This document shows positions 16,233 to 25,971 of a DNA stretch of 38,405 nucleotides, piece after piece. Within the stretch, counting starts at the first letter, position 1, and every line of letters starts with the position of its first letter. The DNA is from Bin80 sp964503085 (GTDB lineage Bacteria; Bacteroidota; Rhodothermia; Rhodothermales; Bin80): positions 1 to 38,405 of the forward strand of contig CAZCYQ010000034.1 in the NCBI GenBank assembly GCA_964503085.1, given 5' to 3'. The notes under the pieces are model-generated. The model was not told where the DNA came from. It worked only from the letters and a program-made list of their open reading frames with translations, and searched no databases. A program made the translations under genes and the position numbers.

Positions 16233-19082
16233 ATGAGCACGTACTTACCACACGCAGATCGCTTTGCTGCTCGTCACATAGGTCCGTCAAAGGACGATGT
16301 GCAGGACATGGTAGAGATGCTCGGTTTACATTCGCTAGACGAATTGATCAGCAATACCATACCCACATCAATCTTTGATGACCGTCCACTTGATGTACCT
16401 GAGGCACGCCCGGAACATGTAGTCCTTTCCGATCTCCGAACCATTGGACGTCGCAACAAAATTTTTCGGTCGTATATCGGCATGGGATACCACGACACTA
16501 TCACGCCAAGGGCAATCCTGCGGGCAGTGTTGGAAAATCCATCGTGGTACACACAGTACACGCCATACCAGGCTGAAATTTCTCAGGGTCGCCTGGAAGC
16601 GCTTCTGAACTTTCAGACTGCAATCATTGACCTCACTGGGATGGAAATTGCCAATGCTTCCCTCCTGGACGAAGGCACCGCAGCGGCGGAGGCTATGATG
16701 ATGTTCTTCCGTCTTACACGCAAGCGCAAAAAGTTTTTGATCTCCTCTGACTGCCATCCTCAAACCATCAGTGTCGTGCAGGGCCGTGCAGCTCCATTGG
16801 GGATTGAGGTGGTCGTTAGCGATCATATGTCGTTTGAGTTCACTCCCGATGTGTTCGGTGCACTGGTGCAATACCCCGGCTCGGAAGGTGTCATTCATGA
16901 CTATGAAGAATTTTGCAACCAAGCGCATGGGACAGGTGCATACGTAGCGGTAGCTGCTGATCTGCTCAGCCTGGCGCTACTTCGGGCACCTGGACAATTC
17001 GGCGCGGACGCAGTGATCGGTAACTCCCAGCGATTCGGAGTTCCTCTTGGTTACGGGGGACCGCACGCCGCGTTCTTTTCAACCAGGAACGCCTTTCGAC
17101 GCCAGGTACCCGGACGAATGATTGGAGTAACCGTGGATATGGATGGAAAACCTGCACTGCGCATGGCTTTGCAAATGCGGGAACAGCATATCAAGCGCGC
17201 ACGCGCAACCAGCAACATATGCACGGCTCAGGTTCTACTCGCCGTAATGGCCGGAGCCTATGCGGTCTTTCATGGCCCAAGAGGACTCCGAAATATCGCC
17301 CTGTGTGTCAATATGTGGACCCGAGCATTAGCGAACGGACTGCTCAGAAACAACTACCGGCTTCGTCACCAGGAGTTTTTTGACACAATTTGCATAGAGA
17401 ATCCACCAGCCGACCTTCGCGCGCGGGCAGAGTCGCGGGAAATCAATCTCCGATACTTGACTGATGGAGCAGTTTGCATCTCGCTAAACGAGACCACAAC
17501 TGGCAAGGATGTGGATGACCTTCTCAACCTCTTTGGTGCAAATACGTCCAGTGCAGCAGAACTGGTCGCACAGATACCTGCATCGTATGACGGAATACTG
17601 CCCCGAGATACGCCTTATCTGACACATCCAAGATTCAACGAGTATCGCTCTGAAACAGAGTTGATGCGCTACTTGCACCGCCTCGCCTCTCGTGATCTAT
17701 CGCTCACGACTAGTATGATCCCGCTCGGCTCCTGCACCATGAAGTTGAATGCAGCAGTGCAGTTGGCACCCGTGAGTTGGGCCAATTATAGTGGGCTACA
17801 TCCGTTTGCACCCGTTGATCAGGCAATCGGCTACCACGAAATCTTCCGTGACCTTGAAAAATGGCTGGGTGAGTTAACAGGTTTTTCTGCCGTGTCGCTG
17901 CAACCCAATGCCGGGGCCAGTGGTGAATATGCTGGACTCCTGGTTATTCGTGCCTATCTCGCCAGTAAGGGAGAGTCTCACCGCACCGTGTGTCTTGTGC
18001 CCGATTCGGCACACGGCACCAATCCTGCCAGCGCCGTCATGGCCGGGATGAAAGTGGTGGTCGTCAAAACCCTGAGTAACGGAGATATTGACCTTAACGA
18101 CCTGGAAAGCAAAACTGCACGATATAGCAATAACCTGGCTGCGCTAATGATCACGTACCCGACCACGTTCGGGGTGTTTGAGGAGCAGATACGGGACATT
18201 TGTGATCTAGTCCACGAACACGGCGGCCAGGTGTATCTGGACGGGGCTAATATGAATGCACAAGTGGGACTTTGTAAACCTGGACATTTTGGTGCCGATG
18301 TGTGTCACCTGAATCTGCATAAGACCTTTGCGATTCCGCACGGTGGTGGTGGTCCGGGCGTAGGCCCAATCTGTGTTGCAGAGCACCTTGCCCCCTTCCT
18401 GCCCGGGCATCCTCTCGTTCAAACAGGCGGGGCACAGGCGATTGATCCGGTTGCAGCTGCACCGTATGGCAGTGCAAGCATACTGCTCATCAGTTGGGCT
18501 TACATCGCACTGCTTGGCCCCAACGGACTCAGGCGCTGTTCAGAAATTGCAATCCTTAACGCCAATTATCTTGCTCACCGCCTGTCCGAATACTATGATC
18601 TCCTGTTCCGGGGTAGACAAGGCCATGTCGCACACGAGTTTATCCTGGATGTACGGCCACTCAAGCGCACAACAGGTATCGAGGCGGTTGATATCGCCAA
18701 ACGTCTTATGGATTACGGCTACCATGCTCCAACCATGTCATGGCCCGTCACCGGCACTATGATGATTGAGCCTACCGAAAGCGAGTCCAAGGCTGAACTT
18801 GACCGCTTCTGCGAAGCAATGATCGCAATTCGGGGTGAGATAGAAGAAATTGAAGAAGGGCTGCAAGATAAAAAACGCAACATTCTCAAACAGGCTCCGC
18901 ATACTATGGCATTAGTCTGCGCGGATGACTATGATCTTCCTTACACTAGAGCACAGGCAGCTTTCCCTGTACCCTGGACCCGCCACCATAAGTTTTGGCC
19001 TACGGTCCGCAGGATAGATGAAGCATACGGTGATAGAAACCTGGTCTGCTCGTGCCCCCCGATAGAAGAATACCAGACATAA
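16233..19082 (+). CDS. gcvP: Glycine dehydrogenase (decarboxylating), P-protein
   Basis: 949 residues from ATG 16233 (MSTYLPHADRFAARHIGPS). The family N-terminus D.F..RHIGP supports this start over the GTG at 16188. P-protein uses pyridoxal phosphate to decarboxylate glycine and pass the aminomethyl group to the H-protein lipoyl arm. Both halves of the fused alpha/beta form are present: MGYHDTITPRAILRAVLENP in the first, then SLQPNAGASGEYAGLLVIRA and the PLP-lysine motif NLHKTFAIPHGGGGPG (K697) in the second. Full length with no lesion. Other glycine-cleavage genes are not in the window, and no glycine riboswitch was seen in the short upstream space. Confidence 0.96.
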   Translation: MSTYLPHADRFAARHIGPSKDDVQDMVEMLGLHSLDELISNTIPTSIFDDRPLDVPEARPEHVVLSDLRTIGRRNKIFRSYIGMGYHDTITPRAILRAVLENPSWYTQYTPYQAEISQGRLEALLNFQTAIIDLTGMEIANASLLDEGTAAAEAMMMFFRLTRKRKKFLISSDCHPQTISVVQGRAAPLGIEVVVSDHMSFEFTPDVFGALVQYPGSEGVIHDYEEFCNQAHGTGAYVAVAADLLSLALLRAPGQFGADAVIGNSQRFGVPLGYGGPHAAFFSTRNAFRRQVPGRMIGVTVDMDGKPALRMALQMREQHIKRARATSNICTAQVLLAVMAGAYAVFHGPRGLRNIALCVNMWTRALANGLLRNNYRLRHQEFFDTICIENPPADLRARAESREINLRYLTDGAVCISLNETTTGKDVDDLLNLFGANTSSAAELVAQIPASYDGILPRDTPYLTHPRFNEYRSETELMRYLHRLASRDLSLTTSMIPLGSCTMKLNAAVQLAPVSWANYSGLHPFAPVDQAIGYHEIFRDLEKWLGELTGFSAVSLQPNAGASGEYAGLLVIRAYLASKGESHRTVCLVPDSAHGTNPASAVMAGMKVVVVKTLSNGDIDLNDLESKTARYSNNLAALMITYPTTFGVFEEQIRDICDLVHEHGGQVYLDGANMNAQVGLCKPGHFGADVCHLNLHKTFAIPHGGGGPGVGPICVAEHLAPFLPGHPLVQTGGAQAIDPVAAAPYGSASILLISWAYIALLGPNGLRRCSEIAILNANYLAHRLSEYYDLLFRGRQGHVAHEFILDVRPLKRTTGIEAVDIAKRLMDYGYHAPTMSWPVTGTMMIEPTESESKAELDRFCEAMIAIRGEIEEIEEGLQDKKRNILKQAPHTMALVCADDYDLPYTRAQAAFPVPWTRHHKFWPTVRRIDEAYGDRNLVCSCPPIEEYQT

Positions 19083-19085
19083 CTC

Positions 19086-20411
19086 ATGGCAAACGAATTT
19101 CTGGAACGCCTAGGTCAATCTGTAGGATTGCGGCTGGCCACTATGGCCATGCTGACACTGGTCCTTATGATCCCCCTCGCGATAGTTAGTGATCTGGTCA
19201 ACGACCGCAGCATCAGGCATGACGATACTATACACGACATTGGAAATGAATGGAGTGGACAGCAAACTCTCCTCGGGCCCGTGGTTGTCGTTCCCTTTTT
19301 GAGCTCCGAATATGTGAGTGGCGATAACCCCGAGCGCCTTACAATGCTGAGACACGCATTTTTCCTACCCGAAACGCTGAACATAACAGGGACGATCGAA
19401 CCTGAAATCCGCTACAGGGGCATCTACCAAACGATCCTGTACACCGCAGATCTAACTATTAGTGGGACCTTTCCTGGTGCTGATTTCAGTACTTGGTCCG
19501 TTGAAGAGGATGCAATAAGGTGGCAGGAGGCCTTCATAGCTTTTGGCATCACGGATATGCGGGGAATCAAAGACGAAGTCCTGCTGAACTGGTCCGACAC
19601 AACCTTGGCCTTCAGTTCCGGCATGCAGGAAGCAGGTCGACTGGTACCTGCCGGAATCAGCTCCCGAATTGCTGCAGATACGCCAAGCGAGTTCAGCTTT
19701 AACCTTAGGCTTGACGGCAATGATGAGCTTCTATTTGTCCCTGTGGGAAAGACAACACAGGTTGAGCTCACTTCTTCATGGGATGCTCCCAGCTTCAGCG
19801 GTGCTTTCCTCCCGGACGAACGAACAGTTACCGACGATGGATTTTCCGCCAATTGGCAGGTTCTGGATCTGAACCGCCCCTTCGGGCAGTCATGGCGTGA
19901 CGAAGAAGTGCACTTGTTAGACTCGGCTTTCGGGCTCTCGCTGTATCCCCCGGTTGATCAATACCGCAAGACACAACGATCCACTCGTTACGGATTCCTG
20001 TTGGTGGGGCTGACCCTGCTGGCATTCTTTCTGATTGAGCTGCGAATGGGGCTGCGTGCGCATCCGTTCCAATACATCTTGATGGGGCTTGATCTTTGTC
20101 TGTTCTTCCTGATGCTCCTCTCGCTCGGCGAACACCTGCCTTTCAACAGTGCTTACATTCTATCCGGAGTCGCTACGATAGGACTTGCTGCACTTTATGC
20201 GGGTACGATTTACCGCTCGCGCAATGTTGGCATGCTAACGGCGGGAATTCTTGTGATCCTGTACACCTTCATATTCCTGCTCCTCCAGTTGCAGGATTAT
20301 GCACTTCTGGCAGGCAGTATTGGTTTGTTCTTGCTCTTGGCCTTGACTATGTACCTGACCCGTAATTTTGCGAATTTGGCTGCCTTCTCGCTATCCAAAG
20401 ACAACGAATGA
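19086..20411 (+). CDS. creD: Inner membrane protein CreD family
   Basis: 441 residues. One N-terminal membrane helix (MLTLVLMIPLAIVSDLV) precedes a large periplasmic domain (about 40-305) with family motifs such as GQQTLLGPVVVVPF and RYRGIYQTILYTADLTISGTF written across 128-149; a bundle of helices fills the last 130 residues (YGFLLVGLTLLAFFLIEL, ILVILYTFIFLLLQ). CreD in gammaproteobacteria is part of the CreBC regulon and contributes to envelope integrity; the exact activity is unknown. The family is widespread in Bacteroidota without creBC beside it, as here. It starts 4 bases after gcvP and is probably cotranscribed. Confidence 0.9.
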   Translation: MANEFLERLGQSVGLRLATMAMLTLVLMIPLAIVSDLVNDRSIRHDDTIHDIGNEWSGQQTLLGPVVVVPFLSSEYVSGDNPERLTMLRHAFFLPETLNITGTIEPEIRYRGIYQTILYTADLTISGTFPGADFSTWSVEEDAIRWQEAFIAFGITDMRGIKDEVLLNWSDTTLAFSSGMQEAGRLVPAGISSRIAADTPSEFSFNLRLDGNDELLFVPVGKTTQVELTSSWDAPSFSGAFLPDERTVTDDGFSANWQVLDLNRPFGQSWRDEEVHLLDSAFGLSLYPPVDQYRKTQRSTRYGFLLVGLTLLAFFLIELRMGLRAHPFQYILMGLDLCLFFLMLLSLGEHLPFNSAYILSGVATIGLAALYAGTIYRSRNVGMLTAGILVILYTFIFLLLQLQDYALLAGSIGLFLLLALTMYLTRNFANLAAFSLSKDNE

Positions 20412-20769
20412 CCGGCGTACCTTCAGTGCTGCGGTAGCGGACGAACGGACACAGAAGGAAATGCTGTTGAGCATCGCTCCAGGTACGAAATCGGCGTAAG
20501 CCCGGCGATGACACCGAAAGCCAACCAACCTATCGGGTGCAACGGGTCAAACGTAGTCGTTCGCTCAGCAGACCGCTTGGGTATTATGAAGCGGACGTTG
20601 GCATGATGAGTATGGCCCATACTTGGACTCACTATAGAAAGTTGCCCCTCAGATGACATTCTCGCCCTCGCCTGAGCCCCACTAAAATTGATGCATCCCC
20701 ATGGAGCAACCGCAATAGCAAAATTGATTTTCTCCTCAAACCAAACTAGGTAGGATTGGCTGAGCGAGG
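20412..20769. other. Intergenic between creD and the methyltransferase gene
   Basis: 358 bases separating convergent genes. A 78-codon minus-strand frame (20659 to 20423) has a short hydrophobic run (GWLAFGVIAGLTPI) but no recognisable family or start context, and is left unannotated. No clear terminator hairpin with a U-tract was found. Confidence 0.4.
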
Positions 20770-21570
20770 TTAGAACAATTTGTCTCTCGTAATTACCAGT
20801 TCAGGAATCCGTCGATGATTTGTGGTTTTCATATCAACCGAGACTGCATCAAAGTCGTAACGTTTTACTAATTCTTTGACTTCAGGTGAACAGTCATAGG
20901 TCATCAGAAAATTTGCGTTACTATCAGCCAGTACCGAGAAGATGCGCTCATGATTTACGCTGTTGTGGGTATACAGGCGAGTTCCTGCTCGCTTCCCACC
21001 ATTGGTTGTATATGGTGGATCGACAAAGAACGCTGCGCCCTTGTGGCTGCACAATAATTCCAATGTCCGTAGACCATCTCCCTCGTAGAATAGCAATCTA
21101 TCAGAATGTTCAGCGATGGCTTTAAGTCTAAGAATTAGCGTATCGGGATACCATCGGGAACAGATGCCAGCATTATTTTCACCATTCCTCATATACGAAC
21201 TTCCAGATGCTAAAATTCCACCACGACGCGTCCGATTCAATACAAGTGTACGAAAACCCTGGTCTTGAACCGTTTCGGGAAAGTTAAGGGCTATACATTC
21301 AACGTCAGCACGAGTGGGGGTAAAGGTTCGAATGCGCTGGATGAATTCCTCTGGATACTCTAGCGCTGTCCGCCAGAACGAAGAAAGGTTCCGATCCAAT
21401 TCCACCATTACCGCCTGTTGCGCAAGATTATCCATAACGGCTGTCAGTGATACGATCCCTCCGCCAGCAAATGGCTCTACGAGTAAGTCAACAGGGTCCT
21501 TGAGCCATTCTTTGATATGTGGTACAAGCCATGTTTTGCCGCCTGGATAACGCAAGGGACTACGCTGCAT
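20770..21570 (-). CDS. D12-class DNA adenine N6-methyltransferase
   Basis: 266 residues from ATG 21570 (MQRSPLRYPGGKTWL); a start at 21642 would add 24 residues that do not look like the family N-terminus. It transfers methyl from S-adenosylmethionine to adenine in DNA. Motifs follow the alpha-class order: RYPGGK (motif X), EPFAGGGIVSLTA near 32-44 (motif I, cofactor loop), DPPYTTNGG at 184-192 (motif IV, catalysis). The target site cannot be read from sequence. It is third in a minus-strand run behind a ParB-like gene and an unknown gene with possible nuclease features, which fits modification in a restriction-modification-like system better than a solitary Dam. Confidence 0.9.
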   Translation of the reverse strand: MQRSPLRYPGGKTWLVPHIKEWLKDPVDLLVEPFAGGGIVSLTAVMDNLAQQAVMVELDRNLSSFWRTALEYPEEFIQRIRTFTPTRADVECIALNFPETVQDQGFRTLVLNRTRRGGILASGSSYMRNGENNAGICSRWYPDTLILRLKAIAEHSDRLLFYEGDGLRTLELLCSHKGAAFFVDPPYTTNGGKRAGTRLYTHNSVNHERIFSVLADSNANFLMTYDCSPEVKELVKRYDFDAVSVDMKTTNHRRIPELVITRDKLF

Positions 21571-21733
21571 TACACAAGAAACGTTCACGGCCGAGATGGC
21601 CGACATCCTGAATTTCTGCAGAGTTGATGAATTGACACTCATTCAAACAGAATTGCAGTTGAACTTTCAAAAACTCCTGGTTTACCGTTAACGAGAATCT
21701 TTAGCGAGTCACTGCCAGACAAACATTTGGATC

Positions 21734-22741
21734 TTACAAGTCAAAGTAGTTCCTCACCCAGTCTGAGGCAGACTCCAATTTATCGAAGCCCTCAATTTCA
21801 ACATTCTCCTGAACCAGCTTTTCAGCTTTCAGCACCCGATTGGGTACGCGAAGACGATGTAATAGATTCCCGACTGTTAAAACATCGTCCCTGAATTTTT
21901 CATTGGGACGAGCGAATGGGATCACATGATACGCGATCATTTTGGTCGCTGGCTGGCGTCCAAACCAGCGTTTTGTAAAACGATCATTGATCTGGCTAAG
22001 AATTGATTTTTCCTTCCAATTTTTTCCTGTCGCAACTTGGGCGGCTACAAGTAGAAATCCGGGCAAACCATCCTCAGGTTCCTGGCAGCCAAATATATCC
22101 ACCCCATCGTCCTTTGGTGAGGTAGGGGCTGATACATCAGGCTTTATGCCTCCATCTTTGAGTATGCTCCAAATTTCCGTTAATTTCTCCACGAAACCCG
22201 AATGATCGGGTCGAGGAAAACCAAAAGACCAAGCCCGTCCTCCGATCTCACCGGCAATAGCAGCTGTCGCAATGTATTGGAAGTACTCTCGAAGCGCGCG
22301 TATATCAGAGACAGACGGGTAATCGTCAAAATCCTCCAGTAGTTGTGAAACTGTGCGTAAATTCGATAGAAGGAGAGATACCAGATATGCTGTATGGGCA
22401 AGATTGAGTTGGTCAGAAGCAAACGAAATGGTTTCTCCATGTGCATCTAATTTGAATGGATAAGAGGTTTGGAGTATCTCCTTTCGCAATTGCACCCGTC
22501 CTACAGTATCCGCAGCCACTCGTTCAGGTTCCTCTATTTCGGTAGCGAAATCTTCAAAATCATAATCAGATGGTTTAAAATCATAATCGGATGACATTTC
22601 CATCGCATCAACAATATCTTGGCTGAGCGAGAATTTGTCTATTGAAAGCACAGCTTTCAATTCCAAGTAATCAGCAGCTAAGTCAAGATCTGGTTGGGAT
22701 CCAGAAACCCGTTCGCGCGGCAAATACAGCCTGCTACTCAT
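21734..22741 (-). CDS. Unknown protein, candidate PD-(D/E)XK-like effector
   Basis: 335 residues, no signal or membrane segment, so cytoplasmic. The N-terminal part is acidic (SSDYDFKPSDYDFEDF) and the region 100-200 is helical. At 209-243 the pattern is PKDDGVDIFG, then GFLLVAAQVATGKNWKEK: an acidic DGVD turn followed by a hydrophobic strand ending in Q and then GKNWK. Restriction-endonuclease-like folds have a D....(D/E/Q)xK arrangement of this type, but the canonical ExK is not present, so the nuclease assignment is tentative. No named family is recognised. The start overlaps the ParB-like stop by 8 bp, showing coupled translation and a shared function. Confidence 0.7.
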   Translation of the reverse strand: MSSRLYLPRERVSGSQPDLDLAADYLELKAVLSIDKFSLSQDIVDAMEMSSDYDFKPSDYDFEDFATEIEEPERVAADTVGRVQLRKEILQTSYPFKLDAHGETISFASDQLNLAHTAYLVSLLLSNLRTVSQLLEDFDDYPSVSDIRALREYFQYIATAAIAGEIGGRAWSFGFPRPDHSGFVEKLTEIWSILKDGGIKPDVSAPTSPKDDGVDIFGCQEPEDGLPGFLLVAAQVATGKNWKEKSILSQINDRFTKRWFGRQPATKMIAYHVIPFARPNEKFRDDVLTVGNLLHRLRVPNRVLKAEKLVQENVEIEGFDKLESASDWVRNYFDL

Positions 22742-23891
22742 TCATCCCCTCAGAAACATCCGCCATCTTCTTTTTCATTTGATCATGTATCGCTTGCGCT
22801 GTCACGGAAATCTCTTCTGCTATCTCAATGAGAGAAACATTTTGGCCGTCAAAACCGCGTACGTTATGGAATGCTTCACGAATTTTAGAACGTATTAGTA
22901 GCAATGATTCTGCAAGCTTCTGGTCGGCGGGAAGCGTACTTTCGTGAGCCTCGTCCAAGGAACTCGTCGCTTTAAGGACCATCAGTGACGCTGTGTTATT
23001 TAACACTTCCCCCAGACGTTTAATATCCGGATTCTGTGACCGTATTACCGGGTTTTTGCCCTTCTGCTTGGATCCATAGATCCACGTCAGCAGTTCAGCC
23101 AAATGCTTCACTTTGTCTTTAGAAACGGGATTCGGCTGCGGTTCATAGATTGCCCATTGTGTATTAAGACCGAGAAACTTTCTGTAATCTGAACTTGATA
23201 ATGCTGTGTACAAGTGCGAGAAACTGAAACGTGGGTTCCATCGATCTTCTATATCAAAGAGTGACTCTTTTTCTGCCTGCTCTAATACGTGGATTGCATG
23301 GACCATCCGTTTTATAGTCTGGTGACTATCTCCAATCTGGTTTGCTATCTCAGTGAGAGAAAGGTTGCTCGTCCTGTGCCAGCGGGCTGCAAATTTAGCT
23401 TTAGCATAAGAATTCCATCGAGCAGCACCGTTGATATGTTTGAATCCGATGAATGCATCTGCGTCTTCACGGTTGGCGACCCGGTAAACGGAAATCTTTC
23501 CGAGCGTATCTTTACACTGCTGGGTTATTTCTGGGACACCAATCCTAGTCTTAGTCGCGTCGAATATCTTGTTACTCAAGTTATCGTCTCTCAATAGGCG
23601 AACCGCAGCCAGCCGGCGATTACCTTCCAGTACAGTAAGTCTTCCGTTTTCCCTACAGACAACAAATGGCTCAATGTCCATGTACCCGTTCGCAGCAATT
23701 GACTGGAGCAATTCAATGAGATCCTCGGTTCGATAGAGACGTGCGATGATTGCTTCATCAGACGCTTCAATATCCACGTCAGTCAGGCGCGGATTACGAG
23801 CATCTAAATCCAGACAATCAACTGAAATCTGCGTGACACTTTCCAGGGGTACCTCTTCCTGGAGTTTTGGTGGGCTACCAATGTTAGACAT
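22734..23891 (-). CDS. ParB/Srx-domain DNA-binding protein
   Basis: 385 residues. The ParB/sulfiredoxin-like domain occupies about 25-105: LDARNPRLTD, then LIELLQSIAANGYMDIEPF and GRLTVLEGNRRLAAVRLL. LEGNRRLAA (88-96) replaces the GERRxRA box of chromosomal ParB, as in many non-partition members. A helix-turn-helix follows at about 176-200 (LSLTEIANQIGDSHQTIKRM); the rest is helical. No ParA is nearby, so plasmid or chromosome partition is unlikely. As first gene of the operon with an unknown effector candidate and an adenine methyltransferase, it could provide sequence recognition, nucleotide-dependent clamping, or regulation. About 880 bp upstream hold no intact gene. Confidence 0.85.
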   Translation of the reverse strand: MSNIGSPPKLQEEVPLESVTQISVDCLDLDARNPRLTDVDIEASDEAIIARLYRTEDLIELLQSIAANGYMDIEPFVVCRENGRLTVLEGNRRLAAVRLLRDDNLSNKIFDATKTRIGVPEITQQCKDTLGKISVYRVANREDADAFIGFKHINGAARWNSYAKAKFAARWHRTSNLSLTEIANQIGDSHQTIKRMVHAIHVLEQAEKESLFDIEDRWNPRFSFSHLYTALSSSDYRKFLGLNTQWAIYEPQPNPVSKDKVKHLAELLTWIYGSKQKGKNPVIRSQNPDIKRLGEVLNNTASLMVLKATSSLDEAHESTLPADQKLAESLLLIRSKIREAFHNVRGFDGQNVSLIEIAEEISVTAQAIHDQMKKKMADVSEGMNE

Positions 23892-24545
23892 GATTTGGCT
23901 AGAATTTAATGGCTAAGGGGAGTCACGACAGATTAAATTTATCACGAATTCTATTGATCAATTGGCTTTCAAAGCTACGTCATGCACTCTTGAATAGAAT
24001 ACAGCTCAACGCTGCTCCTTAACGTATGGTCAAAAGACCTGGCAATTAGGGACTCTGCGAAATACATGTCACCAATCAAGAGTGCCCATGGCTGGTGCTA
24101 GAATGCAGTTCTCCAAAATTTCTGAGTGAGACTTTCCAAAGGGTCTCTGTCTACAAGGCTCGATGTAGCCCAAGTTCGCCATCCAATTTTGCTAACTCAG
24201 GTGAATATACAATTTGCCCCATCAATACAGTTGAGAACCTCTTGACATAACTGTTATGATATCTTCCACATACTCGTCAATATAGATGATGCTCATGACC
24301 GAGGTTATGCAACCTTTCGGTTTTCGCGCTTGTCTGCGAGGATGCCCCAACAGCACGTAGAACGACACAAATATTCAATTATTGGGCTGCCTAAAAATCT
24401 GATGATCACCGGGCGTTGAGTCTCAAAATTGTGCAGCCCATCCCTCGTTCAGGAACGAAACGCCCTGTGAATCGCTCGCCAAACGACCCTGATCGTTATA
24501 TCATAAAACCGCGGGTAATTCAGGCTATCCAACCAGGTTTTTAAC
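23892..24545. other. Intergenic, AT-rich, no supported gene
   Basis: About 650 bases upstream of the ParB-like gene, more AT-rich than the flanking core genes. It must contain the promoter of the minus-strand operon, but no convincing -33/-7 Bacteroidota pair could be fixed. A perfect 13-base palindrome CATAACTGTTATG lies at 24246-24258 and could be a binding site, though at this length chance is possible. No long frame or known remnant was recognised. Confidence 0.4.
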
Positions 24546-24811
24546 ATGTCCTCTATTAACATAATTGAACGTGTCGCCGCGAGCTGGACGCACACATCGA
24601 GTCCAACAGGACACAGCTTGACGCACTCCGAGAGTCTATCAATGCCCGTCTGGATGTATTCCGATGGTCCAACCTGACTACGCCCTGGCTACTGGGTATC
24701 GGGATGACGATCATCTGTCTCGTTGTCGCCTACGGCACCTTGCCCTCGGATAGAGACTACGTGAAGGCTTGCAATCAGCTGAGGATCCGTGTTGTTTGGA
24801 GTGACTGGTAG
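24546..24811 (+). pseudogene. Frameshifted remnant of a coiled-coil/membrane-anchor protein
   Basis: ATG 24546 opens with MSSINIIERVAAS. A one-step frame change near 24578 then gives RELDAHIESNRTQLDALRES, INARLDVFRW and the hydrophobic WLLGIGMTIICLVVAYG. The heptad-like LDxxIExNxxxLDxLRexIxxRLD run followed by one membrane helix is the pattern of small coiled-coil anchor proteins common next to transposons and toxin modules. The second frame has no start of its own and is closed upstream by TGA at 24566. It runs into the 3' end of the convergent glycogen synthase gene. Confidence 0.55.
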
Positions 24812-25962
24812 AGTGCTGTCGTTTGTTTTGCAACAGCTCTCCAACTGAAATTCGCCTCAACACGTTCGCGCCCCCGACGTCCCATTATGCGACTTCGGTC
24901 ACCGTCCTGCATCAATAAATCAACTTTGGCCGCCAACCGCCGTGCAAAGCCTTCGCCCTCAAGCTCTACCAAATGTCCAGTCTCTCCTTCCACCACCACC
25001 ATTGGAATACCTCCTACATCTGAGGCCACAACGGCGGTCTCACAAGCCATCGCTTCAAGGTTGATGATTCCAAATGGCTCATACACCGAAGGACATACAA
25101 ACACCTGAGCGTGGGAATACAACACCACCAAATCAGGGGGCGGCATCATTTCACGGATCCAGACTACATTATGGCGCCCTGTGTTTTTCAGTTCAGTGAC
25201 TTTCTGGATCATTTCCGCTTCAATCTCCAGCGTATCCGGCGCGCCGGCCGCCAGGACTACCTGCGTGCCTGGGCAAAGGTGGGCAATAGCATGTAACAGG
25301 TGAATTATTCCCTTTTGCCGGGTAATCCTCCCTACAAATAAGGCATATGGCCGGTCGGGATCCACGCCATACTTGCGCAGCACGGCATCATCGAATGTAG
25401 GTCGGTACTCGTCCAAGTCTATCCCGTTGGGAATCACATGGACTATATCTGGATTAATACCGTAAAGAGAAACTACGTCCTCCTTCATCTGGGGGGACAC
25501 AGCAATCACAGCATCTGCCGCTTGATAAGCCGTTTTTTCAATCCAGGAACTTCCGTGATATGCACGCCCCAGTTGCTCCACCTTCCAAGGCCTGTGCGGC
25601 TCCAGACTATGTGTGGTCAACAATAGCTTGGCACCTGTAAGCTGCTTAATCAGACAGCCGGCCCAGTGAGTGTACCATGTGTGACAGTGAACAATATCTG
25701 TGGTTTCCGCTGCTGCAGCCATCGCCAGATTTCGCTGCAACGTGCCAAAAAACTTGTTAAAGCGAGGATCTGAACCCTCGGGAGCCCCGGCACCCGACAC
25801 GCCCTGCACCCTCAGGGAATCCGTAACGTGCTCCTGTTCTCCAAATGCAAAGACCTGCACCGGATTGTAACGTGCCAGTTCACGTACGAGATACTTAACA
25901 TGCACACCTGCACCGCCGTATATATTCGGCGGGTACTCATTTGTCAAAATGGTGATATTCAC
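24775..25962 (-). CDS. Glycogen synthase / GT4 glucosyltransferase
   Basis: 395 residues, matching the shorter GT4 (Corynebacterium/GlgM-type) glycogen synthase family rather than the 470-residue GT5 GlgA. Family markers: NEYPPNIYGGAGVHVKYL at the N-terminus, HCHTWYTHWAG near 93, IPNGIDLDEY, LFVGRITRQKGI, and the catalytic EPFGIINLEAMACE with its E-x7-E. Members use ADP-glucose to extend alpha-1,4-glucan or to form maltose-1-phosphate. It begins 9 bp after the permease stop, so both are on one transcript, although no functional link between glycogen and ion transport is obvious. Confidence 0.9.
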   Translation of the reverse strand: MNITILTNEYPPNIYGGAGVHVKYLVRELARYNPVQVFAFGEQEHVTDSLRVQGVSGAGAPEGSDPRFNKFFGTLQRNLAMAAAAETTDIVHCHTWYTHWAGCLIKQLTGAKLLLTTHSLEPHRPWKVEQLGRAYHGSSWIEKTAYQAADAVIAVSPQMKEDVVSLYGINPDIVHVIPNGIDLDEYRPTFDDAVLRKYGVDPDRPYALFVGRITRQKGIIHLLHAIAHLCPGTQVVLAAGAPDTLEIEAEMIQKVTELKNTGRHNVVWIREMMPPPDLVVLYSHAQVFVCPSVYEPFGIINLEAMACETAVVASDVGGIPMVVVEGETGHLVELEGEGFARRLAAKVDLLMQDGDRSRIMGRRGRERVEANFSWRAVAKQTTALYQSLQTTRILS

Positions 25963-25971
25963 TCTGTATCC

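Noticed and set aside
20423..20659. Minus-strand 78-codon frame downstream of creD
   Set aside because: Composition is irregular, no homology recognised, and the hydrophobic part is too short to support a membrane protein.
22734..23891. Reading the ParB-like gene as chromosome or plasmid partition machinery
   Set aside because: No ParA gene or parS-like repeats nearby, and the arginine box is not of the partition type.
24242..24260. TTGACA-like box followed by TATGAT near the palindrome
   Set aside because: Spacing between the boxes is about 7 bases rather than 17, and no gene starts just downstream on the plus strand.
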